Source: JALZVT01 sp964634815 (GTDB taxonomy: Bacteria; Pseudomonadota; Gammaproteobacteria; Pseudomonadales; Azotimanducaceae). From it: DNA of 64,000 bases. The stretch spans positions 1 to 64,000 of the forward strand of contig CAZWMD010000016.1 in the NCBI GenBank assembly GCA_964634815.1. The letters run 5' to 3'. Shown piece after piece: positions 14,900 to 23,831 of the stretch; position 1 is the stretch's first letter; each line of letters opens with the position of its first letter. Below the pieces are notes generated by a model. The model saw nothing but the letters and a program-made list of their open reading frames with translations, was not told where the DNA came from and made no database searches. Both the position numbers and the translations under genes were made by a program.

Positions 14900-17596
14900 T
14901 CAAAACCTCAGGCTGCTATGAACTTTCTCAAGTTCAGTACGAAATCGGTTTTGCACCTCATCAAGGGCTTCAGTGGTATCGGCTTCGAATCTCAAAGTGA
15001 GTTTTGGAGACGTGTTGGACGCGCGCACGAGTCCCCAACCGTTAGCGTAGTCGACGCGCACGCCATCGATTGAGGTGAGTGTTCCGTCGCCAAAATCGCC
15101 ATTCGCCGCGAGGTTTTCGATGATTTTAAATTTTGTCGATTCTGTGGTTTCGATCTGTATTTCCGGAGTGGATTCGGTACTTGGGAATTCTGCAAAGACT
15201 TCCGTCATGCTGCTGGTGTCGCCGCCAATAATTTCCAGCAGTCGGGCCGCGGTGTAGATGGCGTCATCAAAGCCATACCAGCGTTCTCCAAAAGCAACGT
15301 GCCCGCTAAACTCGCCGGCCAACAGCGCTCCGGTTTCCTTGAGTTTCGCCTTCATGTGCGAATGTCCCGTTTTCCACATGATGGGACGGCCGCCGTATTC
15401 AGAAATCAAATTGTTTAAATGCCTCGAGCATTTAACGTCGTAAATTATGTCGGCGCCCGGATTGCGACCAACAATATCGCGAGCGAACAGCATCATAAGT
15501 TTGTCAGGCCAGATGATGGCGCCTTCGTCGGTGACCACACCAATACGATCACCATCACCATCAAATGCGATACCAAGGTCGGCTTTCTCCGCCTTCACCA
15601 CCGTGATCAGGTCTTCGAGGTTCTTCGGGTCTGCTGGATCGGGGTGGTGATTTGGAAAGGTGCCGTCCACTTCGCAATACAGCGGAATAATTTCGCATCC
15701 CAATTCCTGCAACAGAAGAGGCGCAATGCCGCCGGCAACGCCGTTCCCGCAGTCGACGACAATCTTCAATGACTGGGCGACCGCTACGTCGTCGAGAATA
15801 CGATCCATATAGTCGTTGTCTATGACCACGGCAGAAAGTTCGCCAGGCACGTCTGCTTCGTGCAGGTCACCCTGGGTAAGTCGGTGATGGAGCGCGGTGA
15901 TTCGTTCTTCTGCGAGCGTGGTGCCGCCAATCATCATTTTCAGGCCGTTATATTCGGGCGGGTTGTGTGAGCCCGTAATCATTATCCCGGTGCCGGTGTT
16001 TAGCTTGTGAGTCGCAAAGTAGAGCATTGGTGTAGCAACCTGACCGATGTCAATCGCATCCATGCCGCCATCGAGTAAGCCCTGAATAAGTTGTTGCGCC
16101 AGTTCGGGGCTGGATAAGCGACCGTCGCGTCCAACGACAGCCTGTGATTGTCCGGCGCTACGTGCCTCATCTGCGAACGCCCGTCCAATCCAGTAGACCA
16201 CTTCTGCGCTCAGGTTGGTTTTGACGATGCCGCGAATGTCGTAGGCGCGGAAAATACCTGGGTCGAACTCCAGATCGGGCGTTGTGTTTGAGTCAGTGGT
16301 GTCCAGATCCAGCTCATCATCGGGCGCTTCCTGTTCTTCCACGATTGGAAGATCGGTGCGCATGAAAGAACCTGTTTCATTTCCCGTGGCGGATAAATCA
16401 AAGTCGTCATCTACATCGTCGCCGAGATCCAGGAAGTCGTCTTCCGGTTCCTGTGCGGGTGCATCAGATTCTTCAGCGGCAAGCAGTGCAGCAGCGGCGG
16501 CGGACGCCTTGGCGGCTTCAGCGCTTTCACTAATTGCTGATGTTGAGTCAGCGTCATTGCTCTCTTCGGTCGCTGCAACCTGGTTGTTTTTGGCACGTTT
16601 AGGCCCCGGGCTTCGTTGCGTCGTTGCACCACCCGAGTCTCCCAGGGCGTCTCCAAGCTTTGCCGCAATGTTTTGGAAATGGCTGATCTGGAAGTGTTCC
16701 CTGCTGCCGACGTGTCCAGTCAGCACTTTGCTGCCGTATTCCGTTAGGGCATCCGCGTCTTCCTGCATGGCGCTCTGAAGTCTTGTGAATGCCAGCCAAA
16801 TCGCGCCAAGAACAAAAGTGAGTGCCAGCGCGATAGGAATCGCCAGATCCATGACCCCGGTTACCTGCGCGTTATTGGCGCCAGAAAAGCTCAGTGTCCA
16901 TGTTGGGGCTGCCAAGGGAGTTTTGAGATCCACCAACGCCTTGCTGCCACTGCCGTATTCGAGCACGACTGCGGGAGCCGCTTTATCTACGGCTTGCTCT
17001 ATCTGAGCCAGGCCGAGGGTTGGGTCGAGGCCGGAGAGCGCATTTTGCAAATAGTTCGCCGAGTAGGCGACAAACAGAACACCAATAACACCAGTTTCAT
17101 TGCTTACCGGCGCTGCGGTGTAAATCACATCCCGAGCGTTGGCGCTTGATTCAGGCCCGACAAACTCCTGAGATTCAGCACGCCGAATCAGGTCAAGAGC
17201 GACAAAATTTATGGGGATCTCGGCGCCCAGATCAACCTGGGCTGCACCCCGTGGAATCAGCTCGACACGGGTCGCAAAGGGAATGGCATTTTGTATGCTG
17301 GTGGCCAGGTTGCTGCGGATTTCGGCGGACGCCGCAGTCATGGCGCTGATTACGCTCGGTGCTGCAGCCTGGAGTGTCAGGGTGGCGCGCATGTCTGAGT
17401 AGCGCGCATCTAATACGGCAGCGATGGACTGAGCCTGCTGTCTGGACGCTGCGTCATTGTGTGCACTGTTTGCGCCACCAGTGACCAGGAAAAACAACAA
17501 ACCACTGCAAAGCAGGATTCCCAGCAATGCGCCAAGCATCGCGGTGAGGTTGAAACGCGCCAGGCCACTGGCTGGATTGGGTTTTTGTTTTGCCAC
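14900..17596 (-). CDS. algC: Phosphomannomutase/phosphoglucomutase, membrane-anchored form
   Basis: Interconverts hexose 1- and 6-phosphates for exopolysaccharide and LPS precursors. The enzyme is the C-terminal half (about 448-890), with the phosphoserine loop GIMITGSHNPPEYNG (S543) and the metal loop FDGDGDRIG. The N-terminal half has a membrane helix (17-40), an extracytoplasmic domain (about 45-245), a second helix (248-270) and an acidic, Ala-rich linker (325-440). Long AlgC forms of this kind occur in Pseudomonas. The neighbours coaBC upstream and argB downstream match Pseudomonas, except that dut is missing between coaBC and algC. Confidence 0.93.
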   Translation of the reverse strand: MAKQKPNPASGLARFNLTAMLGALLGILLCSGLLFFLVTGGANSAHNDAASRQQAQSIAAVLDARYSDMRATLTLQAAAPSVISAMTAASAEIRSNLATSIQNAIPFATRVELIPRGAAQVDLGAEIPINFVALDLIRRAESQEFVGPESSANARDVIYTAAPVSNETGVIGVLFVAYSANYLQNALSGLDPTLGLAQIEQAVDKAAPAVVLEYGSGSKALVDLKTPLAAPTWTLSFSGANNAQVTGVMDLAIPIALALTFVLGAIWLAFTRLQSAMQEDADALTEYGSKVLTGHVGSREHFQISHFQNIAAKLGDALGDSGGATTQRSPGPKRAKNNQVAATEESNDADSTSAISESAEAAKASAAAAALLAAEESDAPAQEPEDDFLDLGDDVDDDFDLSATGNETGSFMRTDLPIVEEQEAPDDELDLDTTDSNTTPDLEFDPGIFRAYDIRGIVKTNLSAEVVYWIGRAFADEARSAGQSQAVVGRDGRLSSPELAQQLIQGLLDGGMDAIDIGQVATPMLYFATHKLNTGTGIMITGSHNPPEYNGLKMMIGGTTLAEERITALHHRLTQGDLHEADVPGELSAVVIDNDYMDRILDDVAVAQSLKIVVDCGNGVAGGIAPLLLQELGCEIIPLYCEVDGTFPNHHPDPADPKNLEDLITVVKAEKADLGIAFDGDGDRIGVVTDEGAIIWPDKLMMLFARDIVGRNPGADIIYDVKCSRHLNNLISEYGGRPIMWKTGHSHMKAKLKETGALLAGEFSGHVAFGERWYGFDDAIYTAARLLEIIGGDTSSMTEVFAEFPSTESTPEIQIETTESTKFKIIENLAANGDFGDGTLTSIDGVRVDYANGWGLVRASNTSPKLTLRFEADTTEALDEVQNRFRTELEKVHSSLRF

Positions 17597-17731
17597 GGAA
17601 TCAGGTCCTCACTGGTGCGGCCATACTAATGCCGAGAAGATGCCGGCGCTACCCAGTATTCTCCGGGAAGTGGTTATGAGGCGGCTGTCTGGGGGTTGGT
17701 GAGTGCCAACTGTGGGCAGTTGTCTGGCGGG

Positions 17732-19039
17732 CTATTTGCGCGCCGCTAGCTGGTCTCCAAACAACTCAAGCACCTTGTCGAGCAGACTGGCTGCAATAGC
17801 GGTTTTGTCCTGCCGCGCCAACTGCGCTTCACCGTCAGCCCATAGCAGCGTCAACGCATTTTCATTGCTGCGAAAGCCGATCCGGCTGTCGGAAACGTCA
17901 TTGAGGGCAATAAGCTCCAGGCCTTTGCTTAGCAGCTTGCCTCGGGCATGTTCCAGTCCGTTATTGGTCTCTGCGGCGAAGCCCACGGTGATCGGGCCGT
18001 CAGGGTTTGCAGCCACGGTCGCAATGATATCGGGGTTGGCGATCAGATTGAGTGAGATGCCATCTTTGGTATCGTCAGTCTTCTTGATTTTGTGCTCGGC
18101 GATGTTGTCGATGCGATAGTCCGCGACTGCGGCCACACCAATAAACAGTTGGGTCTCTTCCAGGCGATCTGTAACTGCTTCCAGCATATCCAGTGCGCTG
18201 ACGACGTCGACACGATCTACTCCGGGCGGCGTTGGCAGGGCGGTGGGACCGCTTACAAGAGTGACCCTTGCGCCGCGTTGTGCGGCCTGTTCGGCAATGG
18301 CATAGCCCTGTTTGCCTGAGCTGCGATTGGAGATATAGCGCACCGGATCGATGGCCTCTCGCGTAGGCCCCGCGGTGATTACAACGTGGATGTCCTGTAA
18401 ATCTTGCGCCAGACTGGTCTGTGGATCCTGGCTGTCCTGAAATGTATTGTCCTGAAATGTGCTGTCCTGAAACCTGTTGGCGGGTAGTTGGGCAAGGGCC
18501 GCCGTGATCTCTTCGGGTTCAAGCATGCGGCCGGGGCCAAATTCGCCGCAGGCCTGGGCGCCTTCTGCAGGACCCAGAAAATGGACGCCCCTGTGTTTGA
18601 GGGTGGTGACGTTTGCCTGGGTCGCGGGGTGTTGCCACATTCGAACGTTCATCGCCGGGGCGACAACCAGCGGAGCGGTAGTGGCGAGGCACAGGGTCGA
18701 TAGCAGGTCATCGGCCTGGCCCTGGGCAAGCTTTGCCAGGCAGTTGGCTGTGGCGGGGGCGATAACAATCAGGTCGGCCCAGCGCGCCAGTTCGATATGA
18801 CCCATGGCGGCTTCGGCGGCCTCATCCCACAGGGAATCTCTCACAATGTTGCCGCTGACGGCCTGCAATGCGGTGGAACTCACAAAACGGCGCCCACCCG
18901 CACTCACAACAACCGAGACGTCCGCCCCGGCCGCGCTCAGTTTTCGTACGAGGTCCGGGGTTTTGTACGCTGCTATGCCGCCGGTGATGCCCAGTAGGAT
19001 GTGCTTTCCACCAAGCCCAGTTGGAGCGCCCTGATCCAT
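17732..19039 (-). CDS. coaBC: Bifunctional phosphopantothenoylcysteine decarboxylase/synthetase
   Basis: Catalyses two steps of coenzyme A synthesis. The CoaC domain (1-185) has ILLGITGGIAAYK, the catalytic H81, PAMNVRMW and the cysteine C164 in ACGEFGPGRM. The CoaB domain (from about 217) has ITAGPTREAIDPVRYISN and SSGKQG. The ATG chosen gives 435 residues; longer versions would run into the divergent radC. The linker (about 190-203) holds a repeated F-Q-D-S/N-T unit encoded by a 15-base tandem repeat. Confidence 0.95.
   Translation of the reverse strand: MDQGAPTGLGGKHILLGITGGIAAYKTPDLVRKLSAAGADVSVVVSAGGRRFVSSTALQAVSGNIVRDSLWDEAAEAAMGHIELARWADLIVIAPATANCLAKLAQGQADDLLSTLCLATTAPLVVAPAMNVRMWQHPATQANVTTLKHRGVHFLGPAEGAQACGEFGPGRMLEPEEITAALAQLPANRFQDSTFQDNTFQDSQDPQTSLAQDLQDIHVVITAGPTREAIDPVRYISNRSSGKQGYAIAEQAAQRGARVTLVSGPTALPTPPGVDRVDVVSALDMLEAVTDRLEETQLFIGVAAVADYRIDNIAEHKIKKTDDTKDGISLNLIANPDIIATVAANPDGPITVGFAAETNNGLEHARGKLLSKGLELIALNDVSDSRIGFRSNENALTLLWADGEAQLARQDKTAIAASLLDKVLELFGDQLAARK
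18431..18475 (-). repeat. 15-base tandem repeat, three copies, in the coaBC linker
   Basis: Three units on the plus strand: GCTGTCCTGAAATGT, ATTGTCCTGAAATGT and GCTGTCCTGAAACCT. On the coding strand they give the repeated FQDST/FQDNT/FQDSQ stretch between the CoaC and CoaB domains. The unit is a multiple of three, so copy-number change keeps the frame. Confidence 0.9.
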
Positions 19040-19116
19040 ATCTATCTGTCTTCTCGTTTGAGTGCCAACGCTGGCCGTTGGCGGCACCTTAGCACCCGCA
19101 TCGGGTGCCGTCCTTG

Positions 19117-19791
19117 ATGGCGTCAACATCCCGGGATGGTCCCCAGGGTCCACGCGACCGGCTGCTGCGACTGGGTGCCGAGGCGTTGTGCGATGCGGAA
19201 TTGCTCGCCTTGTTGCTGGGGACGGGGCGGCGCGACTGCTCTGCAATTAGACTCGGTCAAATATTAATTGGCAACTTTCATGGCTTACCTGGGGTGCTGG
19301 ACGCCAGTTGCGCAGAATTGATGGCGGTGCCGGGGTTGGGGCCTGGAAAAGCCTCAGCGATCAAGGCCGTACTTAGCCTTGCAGAGCGCTATGAACGCGC
19401 GCCACTGGTGGCGGGCCGGCCGGTCACCGATGCCGCCAGCGCAGAACGATTTCTGCGCAGCCGACTCGGCGGTCGTCCGCAAGAGATCTTTGCCGTGATG
19501 TTTCTCAACGCTCGCCACCAGTTGATTATGTTTGAGGAGCTGTTCGCCGGGTCTGTGGATCGGGCGCAGGTCTATCCGCGGGAGGTGTTGCGCCGTTCTT
19601 TGTCCTACAATAGTGCTGCGGTAGTTATCGCGCATAACCATCCCTCCGGCAATCCAGAGCCCAGCGCCAGCGATGTGCGGCTAACCGAGCGCCTGAAGCG
19701 CCTGTTGGCCGAGATTGATGTCCGTTTGCTGGATCATTTGGTCATCGGTCGGGGGCGGGCGGTGTCGCTGGCTGAAAGGGGCTTGCTGTAG
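19117..19791 (+). CDS. radC: RadC family JAB/MPN domain protein
   Basis: RadC-family protein (COG2003). It has an N-terminal helix-hairpin-helix region (LMAVPGLGPGKASAIKAVLSLAERY) and a C-terminal metalloprotease-like domain with the intact JAMM motif HNHPSGNPEPSASD. The true role is unsettled; the old DNA-repair assignment is doubtful. The ATG chosen gives 224 residues; a GTG four codons upstream is possible. It is divergent from coaBC with a 77-base gap, the same pairing as in E. coli. Confidence 0.9.
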   Translation: MASTSRDGPQGPRDRLLRLGAEALCDAELLALLLGTGRRDCSAIRLGQILIGNFHGLPGVLDASCAELMAVPGLGPGKASAIKAVLSLAERYERAPLVAGRPVTDAASAERFLRSRLGGRPQEIFAVMFLNARHQLIMFEELFAGSVDRAQVYPREVLRRSLSYNSAAVVIAHNHPSGNPEPSASDVRLTERLKRLLAEIDVRLLDHLVIGRGRAVSLAERGLL

Positions 19792-19799
19792 ACTTGGCC

Positions 19800-19828
19800 T
19801 TGTCTTGGCAGGTTGGCTTGGATAGACT
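19800..19828 (+). promoter_or_regulatory. Candidate sigma-70 promoter for rpmB-rpmG
   Basis: A TTGTCT -35 box (19800-19805) and a TAGACT -10 box (19823-19828), each 4 of 6 to consensus, are separated by exactly 17 bases. The pair lies 36 bases before the rpmB start, just after the radC stop. Confidence 0.45.
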
Positions 19829-19863
19829 CCCGCGTCCAAATTTTCCCCAGTCAGGAAAGAGCA

Positions 19864-20100
19864 ATGTCTCAGGTTTGCCAGGTCACCGGTAAACGCCCAG
19901 CGGTGGGCAACAACGTAAGCAAGGCGAAGAACCGTACGCGACGCCGCTTTCTGCCGAACATCCATCACCACCGGTTTTGGGTTGAGGACGAAAAGCGTTT
20001 TGTGAAGCTCAAAGTGTCTGCCAAAGGCATGCGGATCATCGATAAGAAAGGCATTGACGCGGTCCTCGTGGATTTGCGCAAGCGCGGAGAGGTGGTTTAA
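19864..20100 (+). CDS. rpmB: 50S ribosomal protein L28
   Basis: Large-subunit ribosomal protein, 78 residues. It begins MSQVCQVTGKRPAVGNN and contains RRFLPNIHHHRFWVE and GMRIIDKKGID, nearly identical to E. coli L28. It lacks the paired cysteines of zinc-binding L28, so this is the zinc-free form. The ATG follows GGAAAGAGCA. It is directly followed by rpmG, whose ATG comes right after this stop. Confidence 0.97.
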   Translation: MSQVCQVTGKRPAVGNNVSKAKNRTRRRFLPNIHHHRFWVEDEKRFVKLKVSAKGMRIIDKKGIDAVLVDLRKRGEVV

Positions 20101-20256
20101 ATGCGAGACAAGATCAAACTGGTTTCTACTGCCGGCACCGGTCATTACTACACGACCGACAAGAACAAGCGCAACATGCCCGACAAGTTCGAGATCAAGA
20201 AGTACGATCCCGTCGTGCGCAAGCATGTGCTTTATAAAGAAGCCAAAATCAAATAG
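20101..20256 (+). CDS. rpmG: 50S ribosomal protein L33
   Basis: Large-subunit ribosomal protein of 51 residues: MRDKIKLVSTAGTGHYYTT, then KNKRNMPDKFEIKKYDP, then KEAKIK. It has no cysteines, so it is the zinc-independent form, matching L28. It starts with no gap after rpmB, and a strong terminator follows 26 bases beyond its stop. Confidence 0.97.
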   Translation: MRDKIKLVSTAGTGHYYTTDKNKRNMPDKFEIKKYDPVVRKHVLYKEAKIK

Positions 20257-20282
20257 CCGATCGGTTCCCCGATTTGTTATTC

Positions 20283-20316
20283 AAAGGTTCTGGCGTTTTA
20301 TGGCCAGAACCTTTTT
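20283..20316 (+). terminator. Rho-independent terminator of rpmB-rpmG
   Basis: A perfect 12-base stem, AAAGGTTCTGGC pairing with GCCAGAACCTTT, with an 8-base loop and a run of five T at its end. It lies between rpmG and mutM. Confidence 0.92.
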
Positions 20317-20348
20317 GCTAGAACCCCAAGTCTCATCAGGCGCATCCC

Positions 20349-21206
20349 ATGCCTGAGCTCCCCGAAGTAGAAACCACTCGCCGCGGCATTCAGGACCATG
20401 TGGTTGGCCGTACCCTGGTCGATTGGACCCTGCGAAATGCGTCGCTTCGCTGGCCAGTGGAATTGCCCCCGGAACTCAAGCAGCAAACCATTGTTGCCGT
20501 GGATCGGCGGGCCAAATATTTGCTGTTGCGAACGGCTAAGGCCCCGGGGGGGCCGCCCACAGGTGCGCTCATCATGCATTTGGGCATGTCCGGCTCGCTG
20601 CGGGTAGTCGATGACTCCGTGCCGATAAAGAAACATGACCATCTGGATCTGCGATTTCATGATGGCAATATCTTGCGCCTGCACGACCCACGGCGGTTTG
20701 GCAGTGTCCATTTCAAGCACGAACCTGTGGAACAACATTTCCTCCTTGCCCGCCTTGGTCCTGAACCTCTGGGCCCCGAGTTCGACGGCACCCATTTGAA
20801 GCAGCGCTCCAGGGGTAAGCGCGTTGCGGTTAAGAACTTTCTGATGGATGGTCGGGTGGTGGTGGGTGTTGGCAATATTTACGCCAACGAGGCGCTGTTT
20901 CTGGCTGGTATTCGGCCCACGGTTCAGGCGCAAAAAGTTACATTACCTGCCTATAATGTGCTCGCAGGTGCCGTTCGCCAGGTGCTCAACGGGGCCATTC
21001 AGATGGGAGGGACCACCCTGCGTGATTACGTGGGCGGTCAGGGCGATCCGGGTTACTTCGCACAGTCACTGAATGTGTATGGCCGAGAGGGTCAGGAATG
21101 CAATTTATGTGACACCCCGCTCAAGTCTTTGCGGCTGGGTCAGCGCGCTACCGTATACTGTCCGAAATGCCAACAATCCCGCGGTTTCCGGGCAATCGAG
21201 TGTTAG
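20349..21206 (+). CDS. mutM: Formamidopyrimidine-DNA glycosylase
   Basis: Base-excision repair enzyme that removes 8-oxoguanine and nicks the site. The mature start PELPEVETTRRG (catalytic Pro2 and Glu3) is intact, DRRAKYLL carries the conserved lysine, and the C-terminal zinc finger has CNLC and CPKC 16 residues apart. Length is 285 residues, a little longer than E. coli (269). It stands after the rpmG terminator and near coaD, a common arrangement. Confidence 0.96.
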   Translation: MPELPEVETTRRGIQDHVVGRTLVDWTLRNASLRWPVELPPELKQQTIVAVDRRAKYLLLRTAKAPGGPPTGALIMHLGMSGSLRVVDDSVPIKKHDHLDLRFHDGNILRLHDPRRFGSVHFKHEPVEQHFLLARLGPEPLGPEFDGTHLKQRSRGKRVAVKNFLMDGRVVVGVGNIYANEALFLAGIRPTVQAQKVTLPAYNVLAGAVRQVLNGAIQMGGTTLRDYVGGQGDPGYFAQSLNVYGREGQECNLCDTPLKSLRLGQRATVYCPKCQQSRGFRAIEC

Positions 21207-21248
21207 AATCTCGAAACCCCATGAATAAATTTAAAGGGACCTAAGCCA

Positions 21249-21614
21249 ATGGCCAAGCGTATTACCGCTACCCGTAGACTCACCAACACACTCAAAGTCG
21301 CTGCTCTGGGCTCAACCCTGGTGCTCGGTTCTATGAGTGCGCCTTTGGCAGTTGCCGGCCCGGCAGACGAACCTACCGGTGAAGAAATGATTGTCGATGC
21401 AGTTGTTGCTCGGCCAATTGGTCTTGCCGCCACTGTGTTGGGCACCGCCGCATTTATCGTTACCCTGCCGTTCTCAGCGCTGGGTGGTAACGTCGACAAG
21501 GCCGCCGATAAGCTGGTGATAGATCCGGCGCGGGAAACCTTTGTTCGCTGTCTTGGTTGCCGCCAGTCGGGTCACCCTGACCGTTTTAAAGGCGCGGAAG
21601 GCGAAATCGAGTAA
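21249..21614 (+). CDS. Small exported or membrane protein, unknown function
   Basis: A 121-residue protein with a signal-like N-terminus (LKVAALGSTLVLGSMSAPLAVAG) and a second hydrophobic stretch (PIGLAATVLGTAAFIVTLPFSALGG, about 56-80). The tail holds DPARETFVRCLGCR. I recall similar small proteins in pseudomonads without known function, sometimes mislabelled as transporters. An AAAGGGA ribosome site precedes the ATG. It lies between mutM and the convergent coaD. Confidence 0.7.
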   Translation: MAKRITATRRLTNTLKVAALGSTLVLGSMSAPLAVAGPADEPTGEEMIVDAVVARPIGLAATVLGTAAFIVTLPFSALGGNVDKAADKLVIDPARETFVRCLGCRQSGHPDRFKGAEGEIE

Positions 21615-21621
21615 CGCCTTT

Positions 21622-21664
21622 GGGTTAGGGCTTTTGGCGAAGCCCTTCAGGCCCGAACTAACCC
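21622..21664. terminator. Possible bidirectional terminator between convergent genes
   Basis: Nested inverted repeats: outer arms GGGTTAG and CTAACCC, inner arms AGGGCTT and AAGCCCT. They lie between the small membrane protein and coaD, and the outer arm includes the coaD stop. There is no clear T run, so the call is tentative. Confidence 0.35.
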
Positions 21665-22203
21665 TCTGATTCAGCCGCCTTCTGTGCGGCTGCAAAGTCA
21701 TCTCGCAGCGACTGAGCAACAGCGGGATGGACAAACTGATCAATGTCTCCACCCAGTGAGGCGATTTCTCTGACCAGCGTTGACGAGATGTACGAGCACT
21801 TGTGCGACGTGGGCAAGAAAACGTACTCAATGTCCTCATCGAGCGACTGGTTCATTTCTGCCATCTGGAATTCGTAGTCGAAATCCATCATGTTGCGTAG
21901 CCCACGCAGGATGAACCTCGTGTCCTTGCTTTTAACGAAGTCGACCAGCAACGTGTTGAACACCTCAACAGACACTCTGTCGCCGTACTCTTCAAGCACG
22001 GTGTTGCACAGTGCTATGCGGTTAGCGTGATAGGTGTTTGGATCTTTCTGAGCTGACGTACCGATGGCGAGTACCACGTGATCAAACAGGTTAAGCGCCC
22101 GGCGCACAAGGTCAGTGTGGCCATTGGTAATCGGATTAAAGGAACCTGGGTAAATTACGGTTGCGATGTCAGTTTCTCCCCAACTATATGGCGATACTAG
22201 CAA
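21658..22203 (-). CDS. coaD: Phosphopantetheine adenylyltransferase
   Basis: Adenylylates 4'-phosphopantetheine in coenzyme A synthesis. The nucleotidyl-transferase motif is VIYPGSFNPITNGH, with RGLRNMMDFDYEFQMA and ISSTLVREIASLGGDI further on. The start is uncertain. The coordinate given uses a TTG, which adds 12 residues not seen in relatives. The family usually starts one to four residues before IYPG, and here that place holds ATC (22165-22167) with GGGGAG eight bases upstream. Starting there gives an N-terminus ATVIYPG and 169 residues (E. coli 159). No ATG or GTG is suitably placed. Confidence 0.93.
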   Translation of the reverse strand: MLVSPYSWGETDIATVIYPGSFNPITNGHTDLVRRALNLFDHVVLAIGTSAQKDPNTYHANRIALCNTVLEEYGDRVSVEVFNTLLVDFVKSKDTRFILRGLRNMMDFDYEFQMAEMNQSLDEDIEYVFLPTSHKCSYISSTLVREIASLGGDIDQFVHPAVAQSLRDDFAAAQKAAESEG

Positions 22204-22238
22204 GGATTGTCTCAGGGGTAAGTAGGCTTTTTGACCAC

Positions 22239-22784
22239 TTATTGTGGCTCAAGTAACAGCGCGCGGCTGTCGCCGAAGGTCTTGTCCCTATAGATTGAGA
22301 AGCCGCTGGGAAGGTCGGTGCGGCGGGCTTGTTCGAGGTAGATCAACCCATCTTGTGTGAGCAATTGGTGCTCGATGATGGCTTCGAGGGCCGGTTTTGC
22401 CAGATTTTTGTTAAACGGTGGATCAATGAAAATAAGGTCGTAAGGCGCCTGATTGGTTTGCAGATGTTTAATCGCGTTGCGACGAAATACATGCGCATTA
22501 CTGGCCCCCAGCATCGCCTTGCTGTGTTCAAGGGCGGTGACGGTGGCCTTACTGATATCGACCAGGTCTGCTGTTGCTGCGCCCCGGGAGATGGCTTCGA
22601 AGCCAAGTACGCCAGAGCCGGCAAAAAGATCCAGAACCCTCGCGCTGTCTGTCCATGGCGCCAGCCAGTTGAAAAGGGTTTCTCGTGCCCGGTCCTGGCT
22701 TGGCCGTAAACCCTGGACATCGGGAAACTTGAGCTTTCGCCCTCCCCACTTACCACCGATAATACGCACTTCATTTTTGGCCAT
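22239..22784 (-). CDS. rsmD: 16S rRNA (guanine(966)-N2)-methyltransferase RsmD
   Basis: Methylates G966 of 16S rRNA. It opens EVRIIGGKWGGRKLKFPD, has the SAM loop VLDLFAGSGVLGFEA and the catalytic DPPF motif in LIFIDPPFNKN. Length is 181 residues. It is divergent from ftsY (69 bases), as in E. coli, and lies upstream of coaD on the same strand. Confidence 0.94.
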   Translation of the reverse strand: MAKNEVRIIGGKWGGRKLKFPDVQGLRPSQDRARETLFNWLAPWTDSARVLDLFAGSGVLGFEAISRGAATADLVDISKATVTALEHSKAMLGASNAHVFRRNAIKHLQTNQAPYDLIFIDPPFNKNLAKPALEAIIEHQLLTQDGLIYLEQARRTDLPSGFSIYRDKTFGDSRALLLEPQ

Positions 22785-22853
22785 AAGACTCAGATAGTGA
22801 GCTAGTGAGCCTCAGATACACAAGCAGTTACTTAAGCGGGTAAGTAAAAAACT

Positions 22854-23831
22854 ATGCAAGCTGAAACCGAAGAGTCGTCGAAGAAAAAGGGCAGCCTTTG
22901 GCAGCGCTTAAAGGGCGGCCTTTCCAAAACCCGTACTCAGTTGGGCGAAGGGGTGGGAAACCTGCTGCTCGGCGAAAAGGAGATCAACGACGATGTGCTC
23001 GATGATCTTGAAACGGCGCTGATTACCACTGACGTAGGGATGCCGGCGGTGCGACAAATTATGGATGCACTGGCCCAGCGCGTTAAGCGCAAAGAACTAA
23101 ACGATACGGTGGCTTTGCATGCTGCGCTCGGTAGTGTGCTCCGGGAAATACTCAAGCCCATGGAAGGTAACCTGGACGTTCAGGTGGAGCACGCCCCCTG
23201 CGTCATTTTCTTTGTTGGCGTAAATGGTGTGGGCAAGACAACCACTGTAGGGAAGCTCGCCAAGCAGTTGCAGGACGATGGTCGTAAGGTCGTTCTGGCC
23301 GCAGGTGATACGTTTCGAGCGGCGGCTGTTGAGCAGTTACAGGCCTGGGGCGAGCGCAATTCCGTTGAGGTTATTGCTCAGCAGCAGGGGTCAGACAGCG
23401 CTTCCGTTGTTTTTGATGCGGTGCAAGCCGGACGTGCTCGGGGTGCAGACGTTGTGCTGGCCGATACCGCCGGGCGGCTGCAAGCAAAGTCTAACCTTAT
23501 GGATGAGTTGTCGAAGATCAAACGGGTGGTGCAGCGCTTTGATGAAAATGCCCCGCATGAAGTGATTTTGGTGCTTGATGCAGGGGTTGGGCAAAACGCA
23601 CTGAGCCAGCTCAAAGAATTTGATGCCGCTGTGGGCGTGACGGGTTTGATACTGACCAAGCTGGACGGCAGTGCAAAAGCGGGTGTGTTGTTTGCGCTGG
23701 CCCATGAGATACAACAAAGAGACCCTGGCAGACATCTGCCGGTGTTCCACATCGGGGTGGGTGAGCAGATTGATGATCTGCGACCCTTTGAGGCAGAACC
23801 CTTTGTGGAGGCACTCCTGGCCAGTGGGTAG
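22854..23831 (+). CDS. ftsY: Signal recognition particle receptor FtsY
   Basis: Docks SRP-ribosome complexes at the inner membrane. The N domain (20-100) is followed by the GTPase with GVNGVGKTTTVGKLA, the DTFRAAA box, DTAGR and TKLDGSAK. Length is 325 residues; the long acidic A domain of E. coli FtsY (497 residues) is reduced to a short charged stretch (SSKKKGSLWQRLKGGLSKTR), likely the membrane-binding helix. The end overlaps the ftsE start by 8 bases. Confidence 0.96.
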   Translation: MQAETEESSKKKGSLWQRLKGGLSKTRTQLGEGVGNLLLGEKEINDDVLDDLETALITTDVGMPAVRQIMDALAQRVKRKELNDTVALHAALGSVLREILKPMEGNLDVQVEHAPCVIFFVGVNGVGKTTTVGKLAKQLQDDGRKVVLAAGDTFRAAAVEQLQAWGERNSVEVIAQQQGSDSASVVFDAVQAGRARGADVVLADTAGRLQAKSNLMDELSKIKRVVQRFDENAPHEVILVLDAGVGQNALSQLKEFDAAVGVTGLILTKLDGSAKAGVLFALAHEIQQRDPGRHLPVFHIGVGEQIDDLRPFEAEPFVEALLASG

